Shown: piece by piece, positions 11,586-20,791 of the stretch
Layout: each line of letters starts with the position of its first letter
Position numbering within the stretch: the stretch's first letter is position 1
Source of the DNA: Paenibacillus humicus NBRC 102415
GTDB taxonomy: Bacteria > Bacillota > Bacilli > Paenibacillales > Paenibacillaceae
Direction: 5' to 3'
Length of the DNA: 64,000 bases
Assembly (NCBI RefSeq): GCF_004000905.1
Contig: NZ_BIMD01000007.1
Location: 62,001-126,000, forward strand
Position numbers and translations under genes: made by a program
The notes under the pieces: generated by a model
The model's database searches: none
What the model was told of the DNA's origin: nothing
The model's input: the letters and a program-made list of their open reading frames with translations, nothing else

Positions 11586-11616
11586 GCAGGATGCGGGCGA
11601 CAGCCCCGCATCCTGC
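11586..11616. terminator. Hairpin between metG and ccdA, terminator-like on the minus strand
   Basis: GCAGGATGCGGG pairs with CCCGCATCCTGC around a short loop, a 12-pair stem. On the plus strand no T run follows; on the minus strand the stem is followed by TTTTT. It may stop antisense transcription coming through ccdA from splB, or act as a processing or stability hairpin for metG mRNA. Confidence 0.5.
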
Positions 11617-11643
11617 ACCTATTAAGGGAGGCTGGTTCAAACC

Positions 11644-12354
11644 ATGTCCAGCGTGAACATCGGCTTGGCATTCGCCGCAGGCATCGCGTCCTTCGTGTCG
11701 CCATGCTGCCTGCCGCTCTACCCTTCGTATTTATCGTACATAACGGGCATATCGGTCACCGAGCTCAAAAGCGACAATCCCGGCCGCGAGGTGAGGCGCC
11801 GGACCATGAGCCATACGCTGTTCTTCATTCTCGGGTTTTCGCTTGTCTACTACACGCTCGGTTACGGAACGAACCGCTTCGCCGAGGTGTTCGCCGATTA
11901 CCAGGACCTGATCCGGCAGCTGTCCGCCATCCTCATCATGCTCATGGGACTGTTCCTGATCGGGCTGTTCCAGCCGAAGGCATTGATGAGGGACTTCAAA
12001 ATGCCGGTGAAGCTGCGGTCGGGCTATCTCGGATCGTTCATCTTCGGAATCGGCTTCTCCGCCGGCTGGTCGCCTTGCGTCGGTCCGATCCTGGCGGCGA
12101 TTCTGGCTCTTGCGGCATCCGATCCGGGAACATGGTTCGGGCTTACGACCGCTTATGCGCTCGGCTTCGCGATTCCGTTTTTCGTGCTCGCATTTTTTAT
12201 CGGCTCGACGAGATGGATCGTCCGCTACTCGTCTGTCCTGATGAAGATCGGCGGCGCCTTGATGCTGGTGATGGGCGTGCTGCTGTTCACGAACAAGATG
12301 TCCGTCATCACGATCTATCTGAATGGAATCACGCCGGAATGGCTGCGGTTCTGA
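11644..12354 (+). CDS. ccdA: Cytochrome c biogenesis protein CcdA
   Basis: A 236-residue polytopic membrane protein of the DsbD/CcdA family, which carries reducing equivalents from cytoplasmic thioredoxin to the outer face of the membrane for cytochrome c maturation (and, in spore-formers, spore-related thiol chemistry). The two redox cysteines sit in FVSPCCLPLYP (about residues 18-28) and GWSPCVGPIL (about 140-149). The first motif has an extra cysteine (PCC) where PCV is common. Six hydrophobic segments are visible. GGGAGG lies 12 bases before the ATG. Confidence 0.93.
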   Translation: MSSVNIGLAFAAGIASFVSPCCLPLYPSYLSYITGISVTELKSDNPGREVRRRTMSHTLFFILGFSLVYYTLGYGTNRFAEVFADYQDLIRQLSAILIMLMGLFLIGLFQPKALMRDFKMPVKLRSGYLGSFIFGIGFSAGWSPCVGPILAAILALAASDPGTWFGLTTAYALGFAIPFFVLAFFIGSTRWIVRYSSVLMKIGGALMLVMGVLLFTNKMSVITIYLNGITPEWLRF

Positions 12355-12361
12355 TCCTTGA

Positions 12362-13420
12362 TCAAGTGAAATAATCGATCGTCGCCTCAGGGAAATGCTC
12401 GAAGATGCGCTCGGATATAAACATCCGCAGCGCATTTGCCTGTTCATCGGGGTAGACGTATTTGCCTTGGCCCCAGCGGCCCCATTTGTACTTGCGCTTT
12501 TCGATATCCATCTCTAGCTTCGTTTTCGGATAGCGTTTCTCGATCGTCGCCTTGGCGGTCTTGGTGAAGCGATGCTGGATGAGCTCGAAAGTCAGATCGG
12601 GAATTCCGGCAGGCAGCGTCTTGGCCAGGTTTTCCAGCAGCTCGGCATACCCTTCCTGCCAGCCTTCGTGCCAGATGATCGGCGCGATGATGAACCCGAC
12701 GGGATATCCGGCAGCCGCGACTTTGCCGGCCGCTTCAATCCGCTGCTCGAAGCGGGATGTCGCGGGCTCGAAGTTTTTGATGACATACCTGGCGTTGACG
12801 CTGAAGCGGATGCGGGTATGGCCGTTGTGGCGCGCATCGAGCAAGGAATCGACATGGTGGAATTTGGTGACGAACCGCAGTCTGCCGTACTCCTGGTCCG
12901 CCATGAACTCGATCAGCTCGCGCAGGGAGCCGGTTATCGGCTCGAGGCCGACGGGATCGCTCGTGCACGCGGCTTCAAAACGGGTGATTTGAGGCACGCG
13001 CTCATCGATGTATCCTTTCGCCGCCTCCATGATTTCGTCGGTGTTCACATAGACGCGGATATAAGGCTTCGCGCCGAGAGTCGTCTGCAGATAGCAGTAG
13101 TGGCAATGGGCCATGCAGCCCGTCGCGATCGGAATGGCGTATTCGGCGGAAGGCTTGGACTGGTCGAACTTGAGCGTTTTGCGGATGCCGACGACGAGCG
13201 TCCGCTTGGCGATTTTATATTGCTCCAGCTCGGAATCGCCGGGCAGATTGGTGATGCGGTTGTGGGATGTCGTCATGCGGATAGGCAGTCCCTGTTTGAC
13301 CGCCCATTCATGGATCCGCTTCCCCTTGGGATAGTTCAGCGAGTCCGGCTCGAAATAGACCAGCTCGGGCACGAAAACGTCGGGCCGGCCGGTGCGTGGA
13401 CGTTCCATGACAGTGCTCAT
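12362..13420 (-). CDS. splB: Spore photoproduct lyase
   Basis: A 352-residue radical-SAM enzyme that reverses the UV-induced spore photoproduct (5-thyminyl-dihydrothymine) during germination. The cluster motif is C102-MAH-C106-HY-C109, the CX3CX2C spacing typical of this family, and C152 (EAACTSD) corresponds to the conserved hydrogen-atom-donor cysteine. GAGGAGG lies 9 bases before the ATG. It stands alone, convergent with ccdA (7-base gap, no clear terminator between). Its presence shows that the organism forms spores. Confidence 0.95.
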   Translation of the reverse strand: MSTVMERPRTGRPDVFVPELVYFEPDSLNYPKGKRIHEWAVKQGLPIRMTTSHNRITNLPGDSELEQYKIAKRTLVVGIRKTLKFDQSKPSAEYAIPIATGCMAHCHYCYLQTTLGAKPYIRVYVNTDEIMEAAKGYIDERVPQITRFEAACTSDPVGLEPITGSLRELIEFMADQEYGRLRFVTKFHHVDSLLDARHNGHTRIRFSVNARYVIKNFEPATSRFEQRIEAAGKVAAAGYPVGFIIAPIIWHEGWQEGYAELLENLAKTLPAGIPDLTFELIQHRFTKTAKATIEKRYPKTKLEMDIEKRKYKWGRWGQGKYVYPDEQANALRMFISERIFEHFPEATIDYFT

Positions 13421-13600
13421 AACGGCAAACCTCCTCGGGAAGGATGGATGATGGCTCGGGGTTAGTTTGGCATGGAAGCAAGCTTTTCAATAAGGGAAAT
13501 CCCGGCTGCGCAAGTTGCAGGAGGCCGGAGCGCGTTGTATGATACTAAAGTAGCGTGGCGCCGAGAGAGTGGAGGCGCCCAGCAGGTTAGGAGGGTTTTC

Positions 13601-14023
13601 ATGCCTACACCGAGCATGGAAGATTATTTGGAACGGATCTACAAGCTGATTGAGGAAAAAGGATATGCCCGCGTATCGGATATCGCGGAAGGGCTGGAGG
13701 TCCATCCATCCTCGGTGACCAAAATGATTCAGAAGCTGGACAAGGACCAGTATCTGATTTATGAGAAATATCGCGGCCTCATCTTGACGGCCAAGGGCAA
13801 GAAGATGGGCAAGCGGCTGATGGAGCGCCATCATCTGCTGGAGCAGTTCCTGGAAGTCATCGGAGTCCAGGAAGCCAACATCTATCAGGATGTCGAGGGA
13901 ATCGAGCATCATCTCAGCTGGGATTCCATCACGTGCATCGAGACGCTCGTGGAGTACTTCCGCCGTGACGAGACGAGGCTGGAGACGCTCCGAAGCATCC
14001 GCAGCGAGCTGGAATCCGAATAG
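13601..14023 (+). CDS. mntR: Manganese-responsive repressor MntR
   Basis: A 140-residue DtxR-family regulator. The N-terminal winged helix ([20 protein letters not shown], then [20 protein letters not shown]) binds DNA and the C-terminal half dimerises and holds Mn2+. Metal-ligand positions typical of MntR are visible: D8-region (MEDYLE), and HH with E around [19 protein letters not shown] lies just upstream of the ATG at 13601. In Bacillus mntR also starts the yqh gene group, which matches the genes downstream here. Confidence 0.93.
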   Translation: MPTPSMEDYLERIYKLIEEKGYARVSDIAEGLEVHPSSVTKMIQKLDKDQYLIYEKYRGLILTAKGKKMGKRLMERHHLLEQFLEVIGVQEANIYQDVEGIEHHLSWDSITCIETLVEYFRRDETRLETLRSIRSELESE

Positions 14024-14037
14024 AGCCGCCGGAATCA

Positions 14038-14087
14038 AATAACGGCAGGCGGGAATGGAACCATTCCGCGCCTGCCGTTATTTTTTG
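14038..14087. terminator. Bidirectional terminator after mntR
   Basis: AATAACGGCAGGCG-GGAATGG pairs with CCATTCC-GCGCCTGCCGTTATT around AA, with one bulge, and ends in a T run on the plus strand; A residues on the other side give a T run on the minus strand as well. It separates mntR from the convergent small membrane-protein gene. Confidence 0.85.
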
Positions 14088-14101
14088 TTCCTGCTCCTTG
14101 T

Positions 14102-14419
14102 TCAATGATACTTGGGCATGCCGTCCTCGTCCTTGCCGCCGTCGATGACCCGGAAAGGAGAGGGCTTGCGGCCGCGCGCCTTTGCGGAGGCGGATTTGAA
14201 GCGGGAAGGCTCTCCGCGGCCCTTACCGGCATGGCGGGGGCTTGGCTTGACGGCGCGTTTCCTGCGGGCGGGACTGAACCAATAGAAGGCGAAGATGCCG
14301 CCGAGAATGACGGCTGGAAGGAGGAGGCTGAACGGATTGCGGGCAAGGCTGCTCCCCAGTCCAATCACAACCAGCACGGCAACGACCGCCGTCCCTATGT
14401 TGACCTTGTTGCGACGCAT
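14102..14419 (-). CDS. Small membrane protein, position of yqhP
   Basis: A 105-residue protein with two hydrophobic helices (about residues 8-28 and 31-50) and a long, basic, arginine/lysine/serine-rich tail likely on the cytoplasmic side. No domain recognised. Its location between mntR and yqhQ is that of Bacillus yqhP, but sequence kinship cannot be shown here. AAGGGCGG precedes the ATG. Function unknown. Confidence 0.7.
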   Translation of the reverse strand: MRRNKVNIGTAVVAVLVVIGLGSSLARNPFSLLLPAVILGGIFAFYWFSPARRKRAVKPSPRHAGKGRGEPSRFKSASAKARGRKPSPFRVIDGGKDEDGMPKYH

Positions 14420-14473
14420 GCAAATCCGCCCTTTCTATTGACGATGCTCCCCTTCGGGATGCTCTCGAGACGG

Positions 14474-15427
14474 TCAGACAGCCGGTTGTACGTTGACTTC
14501 CCGCTCGAGCTCGCGCATCCGGTTGAAGGAGGCGATGGATACTTCGACCTGGTCGTCCGTCGGCTCCTTCGTCGTCAGCAGCTGCAGCCACAGCCCGGGA
14601 TAGCCGAGATAGCGCAGCACCGGAACGTCGCGCAGGGCGTTTGTCCAGCGCAGCACCTCATAGGATGCGCCGAGCACGACGGGAAGGAGAAGGATGCGAA
14701 TGTAGATCCTCTCCCATAAGTTATCCCAACTGAAGAAGGAATAGACGATGACGCCGACGATAACGGAGAAAATGATGAAGCTGCTGCCGCAGCGGTAATG
14801 CAGGCGGGTATACTTCTGGACGTTGCGGACCGTCAGCTCCGCTCCGTCCTCGTAGGCGCTGATGACCTTGTGCTCGGCGCCATGGTACTGGAACAGGCGC
14901 TTGACGAGCGGAGTCAGGGAAATCAGGTACAGGTAAGCCAGAAGCAGAATGATCTTGATTCCGCCTTCGATCAGGTTGTGCAGGAACACGCCGGTGAACA
15001 TGTGGCTGAACAGCCAGCTTTCCAAAACAGCAGGCACGAGGGTGAAGATAAGCTTGCCGGCGGTGAAGCTGATTACTCCCGCGACGGCGACGCCGACGAT
15101 CATGGACAGGCTCCAGCCTTCCTTTTTCGGGACTTCGTCCTTCGCCGCTCCGGCTTCCTCCGGCTGGTCCTCGGCATAGGCTTCCAGGGCGTAGTTCAGA
15201 TGCTGCGAGCCTTTGGCGCTGGACTCGAGAATGCCGATAACTCCGCGTACAAACGGAATTTTCTTGAGCGGCTGGTACCAGGGCTTCTTGCCTGCGCTCG
15301 GAACTTCGTAAAAAGTAATTTCTTCGTTCTTGCGGCGTACCGCCGTGACATTGACGTTGCGGCCGCCGAACATGACGCCTTCAATGACAGCTTGTCCGCC
15401 GTAAATGGATGTGCTCGCTTCTGGCAA
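14474..15427 (-). CDS. yqhQ: DUF1385 membrane protein YqhQ
   Basis: A 317-residue protein with the DUF1385 signatures YGGQAVIEGVMFGG near the N-terminus, FQYHGAEHKVISAYE near residue 180 and LHYRCGSSFI soon after. About five membrane segments lie between residues 105 and 270. Function is not established. The start is a TTG with AGGTG at 9 bases; an ATG between them is in another frame. It is transcribed away from yqhR, as in Bacillus, where this neighbourhood is conserved. Confidence 0.9.
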   Translation of the reverse strand: MPEASTSIYGGQAVIEGVMFGGRNVNVTAVRRKNEEITFYEVPSAGKKPWYQPLKKIPFVRGVIGILESSAKGSQHLNYALEAYAEDQPEEAGAAKDEVPKKEGWSLSMIVGVAVAGVISFTAGKLIFTLVPAVLESWLFSHMFTGVFLHNLIEGGIKIILLLAYLYLISLTPLVKRLFQYHGAEHKVISAYEDGAELTVRNVQKYTRLHYRCGSSFIIFSVIVGVIVYSFFSWDNLWERIYIRILLLPVVLGASYEVLRWTNALRDVPVLRYLGYPGLWLQLLTTKEPTDDQVEVSIASFNRMRELEREVNVQPAV

Positions 15428-15644
15428 CGGACATTCACCTTCCCTTTGTTCATACTTCCTCTCGCTTCAGGCTCGGTCGCAGCCTGCGGGGGAACTGGAA
15501 TCCTGTTTCCATTGTACTTGATGGCAATGGGGAATGCCAGACTGCCTCTCACGGCAACCGCGAACCTGCGCGGAGCTGGAAGACGGTTAGCCGGCATGGA
15601 ATTTGGCGCATACTAAAGGCGGACATTTCAAGGAGGCGATCGAA

Positions 15645-16184
15645 ATGAGCGCGACAGCGGCAGCATCGAACCGGGGAAATGGGATGGACAAAAGCGAGTA
15701 TGGCAAACATACGACCCATACATGGACGTACTGCCTGCAGCTCGGGTTTTGGGCCGGGCTGATATGGGGCTTCGCCCATTGGCTTCTCTATACGTTCCGG
15801 TTCACCAAGGTTCTGCCCGGCATGCTGGCGGAGCCGTTTTTCAAGCACTCCTTCCTCGTCACGGGCTGGGGGCATGCCGTCGGCATCGGGCATTTCATCG
15901 TTTTTTCCATTCTTGCCGCCTATTTGTACAAGCTTCTGCTCGGACGCTTTCCGGGTCCATGGGCGGGCTTTGTGTACGGGCTGCTGTGGTGGACGCTGCT
16001 GTTCCTGGCCTTCGGTCCGCTTCTCGGAATGGTGAAGCCGGTCACGGTTCTCGGCTGGAACAGCATTTTCACGGAGCTCAGCCTGTATGCGGTGTGGGGG
16101 CTGTTCATCGGGTACACGATCGCGTTCGAATTCACGGACGAAGCCTCGCGCGAGCCGAAGCGCAAGCCGAAGGGAGGAAGCTGA
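15645..16184 (+). CDS. yqhR: Conserved membrane protein YqhR
   Basis: A 179-residue protein with four hydrophobic segments (about residues 30-50, 70-95, 100-125 and 140-165), matching YqhR in size, topology and position between yqhQ and aroQ. The ATG at 15645 has AAGGAGG 8 bases upstream; an earlier in-frame ATG at 15603 has none. No catalytic motif is visible and the function is unknown. Confidence 0.85.
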   Translation: MSATAAASNRGNGMDKSEYGKHTTHTWTYCLQLGFWAGLIWGFAHWLLYTFRFTKVLPGMLAEPFFKHSFLVTGWGHAVGIGHFIVFSILAAYLYKLLLGRFPGPWAGFVYGLLWWTLLFLAFGPLLGMVKPVTVLGWNSIFTELSLYAVWGLFIGYTIAFEFTDEASREPKRKPKGGS

Positions 16185-16258
16185 CGGACACGCACTTCCA
16201 AGGGCATGTCATTTATGGTAGAATGGCAAGTAGCCTTTTGGCTTTTGGAGGTGCGGTC

Positions 16259-16714
16259 ATGCGCAAGATTCTCGTACTTAACGGTCCTAACCTCAACATG
16301 CTGGGAATCCGGGAACCGGGCGTATACGGAACGACGACGCTGGATGGAATCAAGGATATGATGGTCGAGGAGGCTTCCCGGCTCGGCGCGGAGCTGGATT
16401 TCTTCCAGTCCAACCATGAGGGTGGATTGATTGACCGGATCCATGAGGCTTACGGCAGCGTGGACGGCATTCTGATCAACCCTGGAGCCTTCACCCATTA
16501 CAGCTATGCGATCCGCGACGCGCTGGGCTCGGTGCCGGTGCCGTCGATCGAGCTGCATTTGTCCAATATCCACAAGAGGGAAGCCTTCCGGCACCAGTCG
16601 GTGACGGCGGCATCCGCCGTCGGGCAGATCGCCGGCTTCGGCGCCTACAGCTACGTGCTTGGGCTGCATGCCTTGCTGAATCATTTGGACAAGCCGTCCG
16701 GCCAAGGCAGCTAA
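16259..16714 (+). CDS. aroQ: Type II 3-dehydroquinate dehydratase
   Basis: A 151-residue enzyme of the shikimate pathway that dehydrates 3-dehydroquinate to 3-dehydroshikimate. Motifs: [19 protein letters not shown] at the N-terminus, with the catalytic tyrosine in the VYG, the [15 protein letters not shown] lid segment, [13 protein letters not shown], and the histidine in [12 protein letters not shown]. The ATG overlaps a region with GGAGGTG 5 bases upstream. It is followed at 34 bases by the aminopeptidase gene, likely in one transcript. Confidence 0.96.
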   Translation: MRKILVLNGPNLNMLGIREPGVYGTTTLDGIKDMMVEEASRLGAELDFFQSNHEGGLIDRIHEAYGSVDGILINPGAFTHYSYAIRDALGSVPVPSIELHLSNIHKREAFRHQSVTAASAVGQIAGFGAYSYVLGLHALLNHLDKPSGQGS

Positions 16715-16748
16715 AGGCAGTTTGATTGGATTAGAGGAGGTAGCCGCG

Positions 16749-17822
16749 ATGACGAAGCAACGAGTGGAGAAGCTGCGGGGCAAGCTGGAAGAACAGGGAT
16801 TGGAAGCGCTGCTTGTCGGCAGCCCGTACAATCGGCGATACATAAGCGGGTTTACAGGATCTTCGGGCTGGGTGCTGCTCACGTCTTCGAAGAGCTGGTT
16901 TCTGACCGACTTCCGCTACACGGAGCAGGCGGCGGAGCAGGTGCAAGGGTTCGAGATCGTCGAGCATGCAGCCGATTATATGGAGTCCGTCCGCGAGCTG
17001 CTCGCTGCGGAGGGCATAACGCGTCTGGGCTTCGAGCAGGAGCATACGGTCTACTCCAACTATGTCCGCTGGGGACAGGTTCTCGGCTCTATCGAGCTCG
17101 TGCCCGCAGCCGGCATCATCGAAAGCCTGAGGGCCGTCAAGGACGCCTCGGAGCTGGCGATCATGCAGGAAGCGGCGGATCTGGCCGATGCGACCTTCGA
17201 TTATATCAAAGGGCTGATCAAGCCCGGCATGAAGGAATCCGATGTCGCGCTTGAAATGGAAGTCTTCATGAGAAGCCGCGGCGCGACATCGTCCAGCTTC
17301 GACACGATCGTCGCCTCCGGCGAGCGCTCGGCGCTCCCGCACGGAGTCGCGAGCGGACGCGTCATCGGCAGCAACGAATTTGTGAAGCTCGACTTCGGCG
17401 CCTTGTACAACGGCTACTGCTCGGACCTGACCCGCACGGTCGCCGTAGGCGAGCCTTCGGCCAAGCACCGCGAAATTTACGAGATCGTGCTGGAAGCCCA
17501 GCTGCACGCCCTGGCGAACATCCGCCCGGGAATGACCGGCATCGAGGCCGACGCGCTGGCCCGCGACGTCATCGCCAAGCATGGCTACGGCGACCAGTTC
17601 GGCCACAGCCTTGGACATGGCCTCGGCATGGAAGTGCATGAGAAGCCGAACCTGTCCAAGCGCAGCGACAACGTTTTGACCCCCGGCATGGTGGTAACGG
17701 TGGAACCCGGCATCTACATTCCCGGGTTCGGAGGCGTCCGCATCGAGGACGACATCGTCATCACCGAGAACGGGATTCAAATATTGACAGCTTCGCCGAA
17801 GGAACTTATTATCCTTAGCTAG
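16749..17822 (+). CDS. papA: Xaa-Pro aminopeptidase (M24B)
   Basis: A 357-residue pita-bread metalloprotease that removes N-terminal residues preceding proline. The C-terminal catalytic domain shows all five metal ligands: two aspartates in [18 protein letters not shown], a histidine in [15 protein letters not shown], and glutamates in [11 protein letters not shown] and VRIEDDIV. The N-terminal creatinase-type domain starts [27 protein letters not shown] lies upstream of the ATG at 16749. In Bacillus this gene (yqhT) also precedes efp, whose product helps translate polyproline stretches. Confidence 0.94.
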   Translation: MTKQRVEKLRGKLEEQGLEALLVGSPYNRRYISGFTGSSGWVLLTSSKSWFLTDFRYTEQAAEQVQGFEIVEHAADYMESVRELLAAEGITRLGFEQEHTVYSNYVRWGQVLGSIELVPAAGIIESLRAVKDASELAIMQEAADLADATFDYIKGLIKPGMKESDVALEMEVFMRSRGATSSSFDTIVASGERSALPHGVASGRVIGSNEFVKLDFGALYNGYCSDLTRTVAVGEPSAKHREIYEIVLEAQLHALANIRPGMTGIEADALARDVIAKHGYGDQFGHSLGHGLGMEVHEKPNLSKRSDNVLTPGMVVTVEPGIYIPGFGGVRIEDDIVITENGIQILTASPKELIILS

Positions 17823-17931
17823 CCCGACAGCCGAAGCGGCATGCTTCGGCTTTTGGACACTAAGTCTCCTCATCGCAGCGTCCAAGCGGAAACGTCGTTT
17901 CCGCATCACCCATTTACAGGAGGAATCACCC

Positions 17932-18489
17932 GTGATTTCAGTGAACGATTTCAAGACAGGCCTTACCATCGAAGTGGATACCGACATTTTCAGCGTCATC
18001 GAGTTCCAGCATGTCAAGCCGGGCAAGGGCGCTGCGTTCGTCCGCTCCAAGCTGAAGAACCTCCGCAACGGCAACATCGTGGAGAAAACCTTCCGTGCAG
18101 GCGAGTCGCTTGGCCGCGCACATGTCGAGAACCGCGAAGTCCAATACCTGTACAACTCCGGCACGGAGTACACGTTCATGGACAACGAGTCGTTCGACCA
18201 GTTCAATCTCGACAAAAAGCAGCTGGAATGGGAAATCAACTTCCTGAAAGAAAACATGAACGTCAATATTTCCAGCTACAAAGGCGAAATCATCGGCATC
18301 TCGATCCCGAACAGCGTGGATCTGAAGGTAACCGAAACCGAGCCGGGCGTGAAAGGCAACACGGCTCAAGGCGCTACGAAGAACGCAACGCTCGAAACCG
18401 GCTTCACGGTTCAGGTGCCGCTCTTCATCAACGAAGGCGACCAGCTGCTGATCGATACCCGCGAGGGCCGCTACATTTCCCGCGCGTAG
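17932..18489 (+). CDS. efp: Translation elongation factor P
   Basis: A 185-residue factor that rescues ribosomes stalled at polyproline. It has the three beta-barrel layout: KOW-like domain ([16 protein letters not shown]), then two OB domains ending in [11 protein letters not shown]. The modification-loop residue is K32 in [10 protein letters not shown]. The start is a GTG with AGGAGG 7 bases upstream. A terminator follows. Confidence 0.97.
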   Translation: MISVNDFKTGLTIEVDTDIFSVIEFQHVKPGKGAAFVRSKLKNLRNGNIVEKTFRAGESLGRAHVENREVQYLYNSGTEYTFMDNESFDQFNLDKKQLEWEINFLKENMNVNISSYKGEIIGISIPNSVDLKVTETEPGVKGNTAQGATKNATLETGFTVQVPLFINEGDQLLIDTREGRYISRA

Positions 18490-18504
18490 TTCCATTCCAC
18501 TGTC

Positions 18505-18532
18505 AAGGCCGCCGGAGGGCGGCCTTTTTTTT
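18505..18532 (+). terminator. Terminator after efp
   Basis: AAGGCCGCC and GGGCGGCCTT form a stem around a GA-rich loop and are followed by eight T residues. Confidence 0.92.
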
Positions 18533-18566
18533 GTTTATCTTCTATCTCTTTAAAGCGTGAATGTGA

Positions 18567-18587
18567 TATAATCGGTACTTGTATAAT
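18567..18587 (+). promoter_or_regulatory. Candidate lysC promoter
   Basis: A perfect TATAAT at 18567-18572 lies 42 bases before the lysC start, and a second at 18582-18587. No good -35 is seen at either spacing. No lysine-riboswitch-sized leader exists between here and the gene, unlike Bacillus lysC. Confidence 0.5.
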
Positions 18588-18613
18588 CAGCTAATGGTTG
18601 GGAGTGAACAGCG

Positions 18614-19867
18614 GTGTCGTTGATCGTGATGAAGTTCGGCGGCAGTTCGGTCGGCACGACGGAAAGGATGCAGAGAGTCGCGCGGCGGATTGTGGAGAAC
18701 AGGGATGCGGGGCATAAGGTCGTCGTCGTCGTATCCGCGATGGGGGATACGACGGATGATTTGATCGACAAATCCAGGGAGCTGAATCCGAACCCGCCAG
18801 CTCGCGAGATGGATATGCTGCTCACGACGGGGGAACAGATATCGGTCGCCCTGCTGTCGATGACGATACACGGGCTTGGCCGGCAGGCTGTCTCCATGAC
18901 GGGATGGCAGGCGGGAATCCGCACGGAAAGCGTCCATGCCAAGGCGCGGATTACGGATATCCGGCCGGATAAGATCCACGAGGCGCTCCATGACGGGCAG
19001 ATCGTCATCGTCGCCGGCTTCCAGGGCATGACGGAGGACGGGGAGATCACGACGCTCGGCCGCGGCGGCTCCGACACGACGGCTGTCGCGCTGGCGGCCG
19101 CGGTGCAGGCCGATGTATGCGAGATTTTCACGGATGTGGACGGCATCTACTCGACCGACCCTCGCGTCGTCAAGAACGCGCGCAAGCTGGACGAGATTTC
19201 CTACGACGAGATGCTTGAGCTTGCGAACCTCGGAGCTGCGGTGCTGCATCCGAGGGCAGTCGAGTATGCGAAGCAGTACAACGTGAAGCTGGTCGTCAGA
19301 TCCAGCTTCAACCACAATGAAGGAACGACGGTCAAGGAGGAAGCGGTCATGGAACAAGGAATCGTAGTGAGCGGCATCGCATTCGACAAGGATGTCGTCC
19401 GCATCAGCATTCTTGGCGTCGAGGATGTACCGGGCGTGCTTGCAGGCGTGTTCGGAGCGCTTGCCGACGGCGGCATCAATGTCGATATCATCGTGCAGAG
19501 CGGAGTCATGGGCGGCAAAGCCGACTTCAGCTTCACGATCGGCAGGGGCGACCGCGACAAGGCTCTTGCCATCATCGAGGGCAACCGTTCCGCCGTTCCT
19601 TACCGCGAGACGACTTCCGAGGACGAGCTCGTGAAGGTTTCCATCGTAGGCGCGGGCATGGTCAGCAATCCGGGCGTTGCGGCCAAGATGTTCCGCGTGA
19701 TGGCCGAGCTCGGCGTCAGCATCAAGATGGTCAGCACCTCCGAGATCAAAACGTCCTGCGTCATCGAGTCGGGTCCGCTGCAGGATGTTGTCCGAGCTCT
19801 TCATACGGCTTACGGCCTCGATACGGCCGATCAGGTTTTTGTCGGCGGCCCTTCCGAGCGCCGATAG
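18614..19867 (+). CDS. lysC: Aspartate kinase
   Basis: A 417-residue aspartokinase catalysing the first step of the lysine/threonine/methionine and diaminopimelate pathway. The kinase domain shows MKFGGSSVGTTERM, TTGEQISVALLSM and FTDVDGIYSTDPR; two ACT domains follow (VSGIAFDKDVVRISILGVED and VSIVGAGMVSNPGVAAKMF), which bind the feedback amino acid. The start is a GTG. It has its own promoter region and terminator and interrupts the efp-yqhV gene order of Bacillus. An internal start produces a likely second subunit. Confidence 0.95.
   Translation: MSLIVMKFGGSSVGTTERMQRVARRIVENRDAGHKVVVVVSAMGDTTDDLIDKSRELNPNPPAREMDMLLTTGEQISVALLSMTIHGLGRQAVSMTGWQAGIRTESVHAKARITDIRPDKIHEALHDGQIVIVAGFQGMTEDGEITTLGRGGSDTTAVALAAAVQADVCEIFTDVDGIYSTDPRVVKNARKLDEISYDEMLELANLGAAVLHPRAVEYAKQYNVKLVVRSSFNHNEGTTVKEEAVMEQGIVVSGIAFDKDVVRISILGVEDVPGVLAGVFGALADGGINVDIIVQSGVMGGKADFSFTIGRGDRDKALAIIEGNRSAVPYRETTSEDELVKVSIVGAGMVSNPGVAAKMFRVMAELGVSIKMVSTSEIKTSCVIESGPLQDVVRALHTAYGLDTADQVFVGGPSERR
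19349..19867 (+). CDS. Aspartate kinase beta subunit from internal start
   Basis: Inside lysC an ATG at 19349 is preceded by AAGGAGG (19334-19340) at 8 bases, an ideal ribosome site, and begins MEQGIVVSGIAF, precisely the ACT-domain portion. In Bacillus subtilis aspartokinase II the alpha and beta subunits are made in the same way from one gene. The predicted beta polypeptide has 172 residues and would provide regulatory ACT domains for an alpha2-beta2 enzyme. The internal start is a sequence observation; its use is inferred from that family. Confidence 0.65.
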   Translation: MEQGIVVSGIAFDKDVVRISILGVEDVPGVLAGVFGALADGGINVDIIVQSGVMGGKADFSFTIGRGDRDKALAIIEGNRSAVPYRETTSEDELVKVSIVGAGMVSNPGVAAKMFRVMAELGVSIKMVSTSEIKTSCVIESGPLQDVVRALHTAYGLDTADQVFVGGPSERR

Positions 19868-19881
19868 CCATCGCCAACCCG

Positions 19882-19915
19882 AACTCCCTCAAGCGGCCGC
19901 TTGAGGGAGTTTTTT
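19882..19915 (+). terminator. Terminator after lysC
   Basis: A perfect 30-base palindrome (AACTCCCTCAAGCGG and its complement) ends in six T residues on the plus strand, 14 bases after the lysC stop. The A residues at its left also give a T run on the other strand. Confidence 0.92.
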
Positions 19916-20425
19916 GCGTTCAACCTTTGGATTTATCGGGCATTCGAGGCGCAAGCCCCGATCCGTCTCCCGATCGGAGCGGCCTGCCGTCTCTGCGATT
20001 CTATCGGATGGCCGTTTCCTTGAACCGCCCTGTTGAAAACCCGATCGATAGAATAGGAAATTTCCTTGCTAAACGCTTAGAATTTTCCCTTCCCAAACGC
20101 TTTGAATGCCCCTTTTTCCCTTCCCAAACGATTCCGTTCTTTCCTTCCCTATCGCTTCGAGATCTTCCTCGCAGACCGCGCCTTTCTTTCCTATCGCGGA
20201 ATCATGGATAGAATCCGTCCTCCGCTCTACGCCGCAATCGCCTCCAAGCAGCCCTTGCCGTATTCTCCCTGCGCATACAGCCTCTCCAATCGCTGGCTCC
20301 GAAACGGCTGCCGCCTTCTTTCTCCTCCGAGCGCTGCTATATGTTCAACAAAGCATAGGGCTTGCCATATTTGAAGACAAGCCGGCATAGGCTTGGTTAT
20401 ACGATGATGGAAAGAAGGGGTCGGA
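19916..20425. other. Gene-free interval between lysC and yqhV
   Basis: About 510 bases hold no credible gene. From about 20040 to 20190 the plus strand is pyrimidine-rich, and the motif TTCCCTTCCCAAACG occurs twice (about 20087-20101 and 20117-20131). Short open frames through it are proline/serine/phenylalanine-rich and lack ribosome sites. No clear promoter for yqhV was seen. Confidence 0.6.
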
Positions 20426-20692
20426 ATGATGAATAAAGTTGTCGCGACGATGGCTTCGCTGCGCCTGCTGTCGGGTTCCATCGAGATTATGGCGGCTCTT
20501 CTTATGCTGCGCCTCAATCAGATCGATAAAGCGCTCGTCATCAATTCCTCGCTTGCATTCGTCGGGCCGGTCGTTCTGCTGACGACGACGGCGGTCGGAT
20601 TGATCGGACTGTCGGACAGGCTATCGCCTGCCAAGCTGGCCTGGATCGCGGTCGGAATCGGCTGCCTGCTGATCGGGATCTTCAAGAAATAG
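20426..20692 (+). CDS. yqhV: DUF2619 membrane protein YqhV
   Basis: An 88-residue protein with three hydrophobic segments and the opening VVATMASLRLLSGSIEIMAA. Size, topology and position between efp and spoIIIAA match Bacillus yqhV. Function not known. The gene starts ATGATG with GAAGGGG upstream. In Bacillus it is expressed with sporulation genes; here a sigma-E promoter lies after it, not before. Confidence 0.88.
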   Translation: MMNKVVATMASLRLLSGSIEIMAALLMLRLNQIDKALVINSSLAFVGPVVLLTTTAVGLIGLSDRLSPAKLAWIAVGIGCLLIGIFKK

Positions 20693-20726
20693 TCTGCAAG
20701 TCTATGAACCTTCTTGATAGCAAGCG

Positions 20727-20755
20727 GCATAATGCGTCCTGACAAGCATACAAAT
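20727..20755 (+). promoter_or_regulatory. Sigma-E promoter of the spoIIIA operon
   Basis: GCATAAT at 20727-20733 and CATACAAAT at 20747-20755 are 13 bases apart, close to the sigma-E consensus (kmATATT, then CATACAhT). The spoIIIAA start is 37 bases downstream. In Bacillus spoIIIA is transcribed by mother-cell sigma-E. Confidence 0.78.
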
Positions 20756-20791
20756 AGGGTATAGGACATGCGGAGGAAGGAGTGAACGCCA

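Noticed and set aside
19927-20390. Several short open frames between lysC and yqhV
   Set aside because: Low-complexity proline/phenylalanine products, no ribosome sites, no family pattern.
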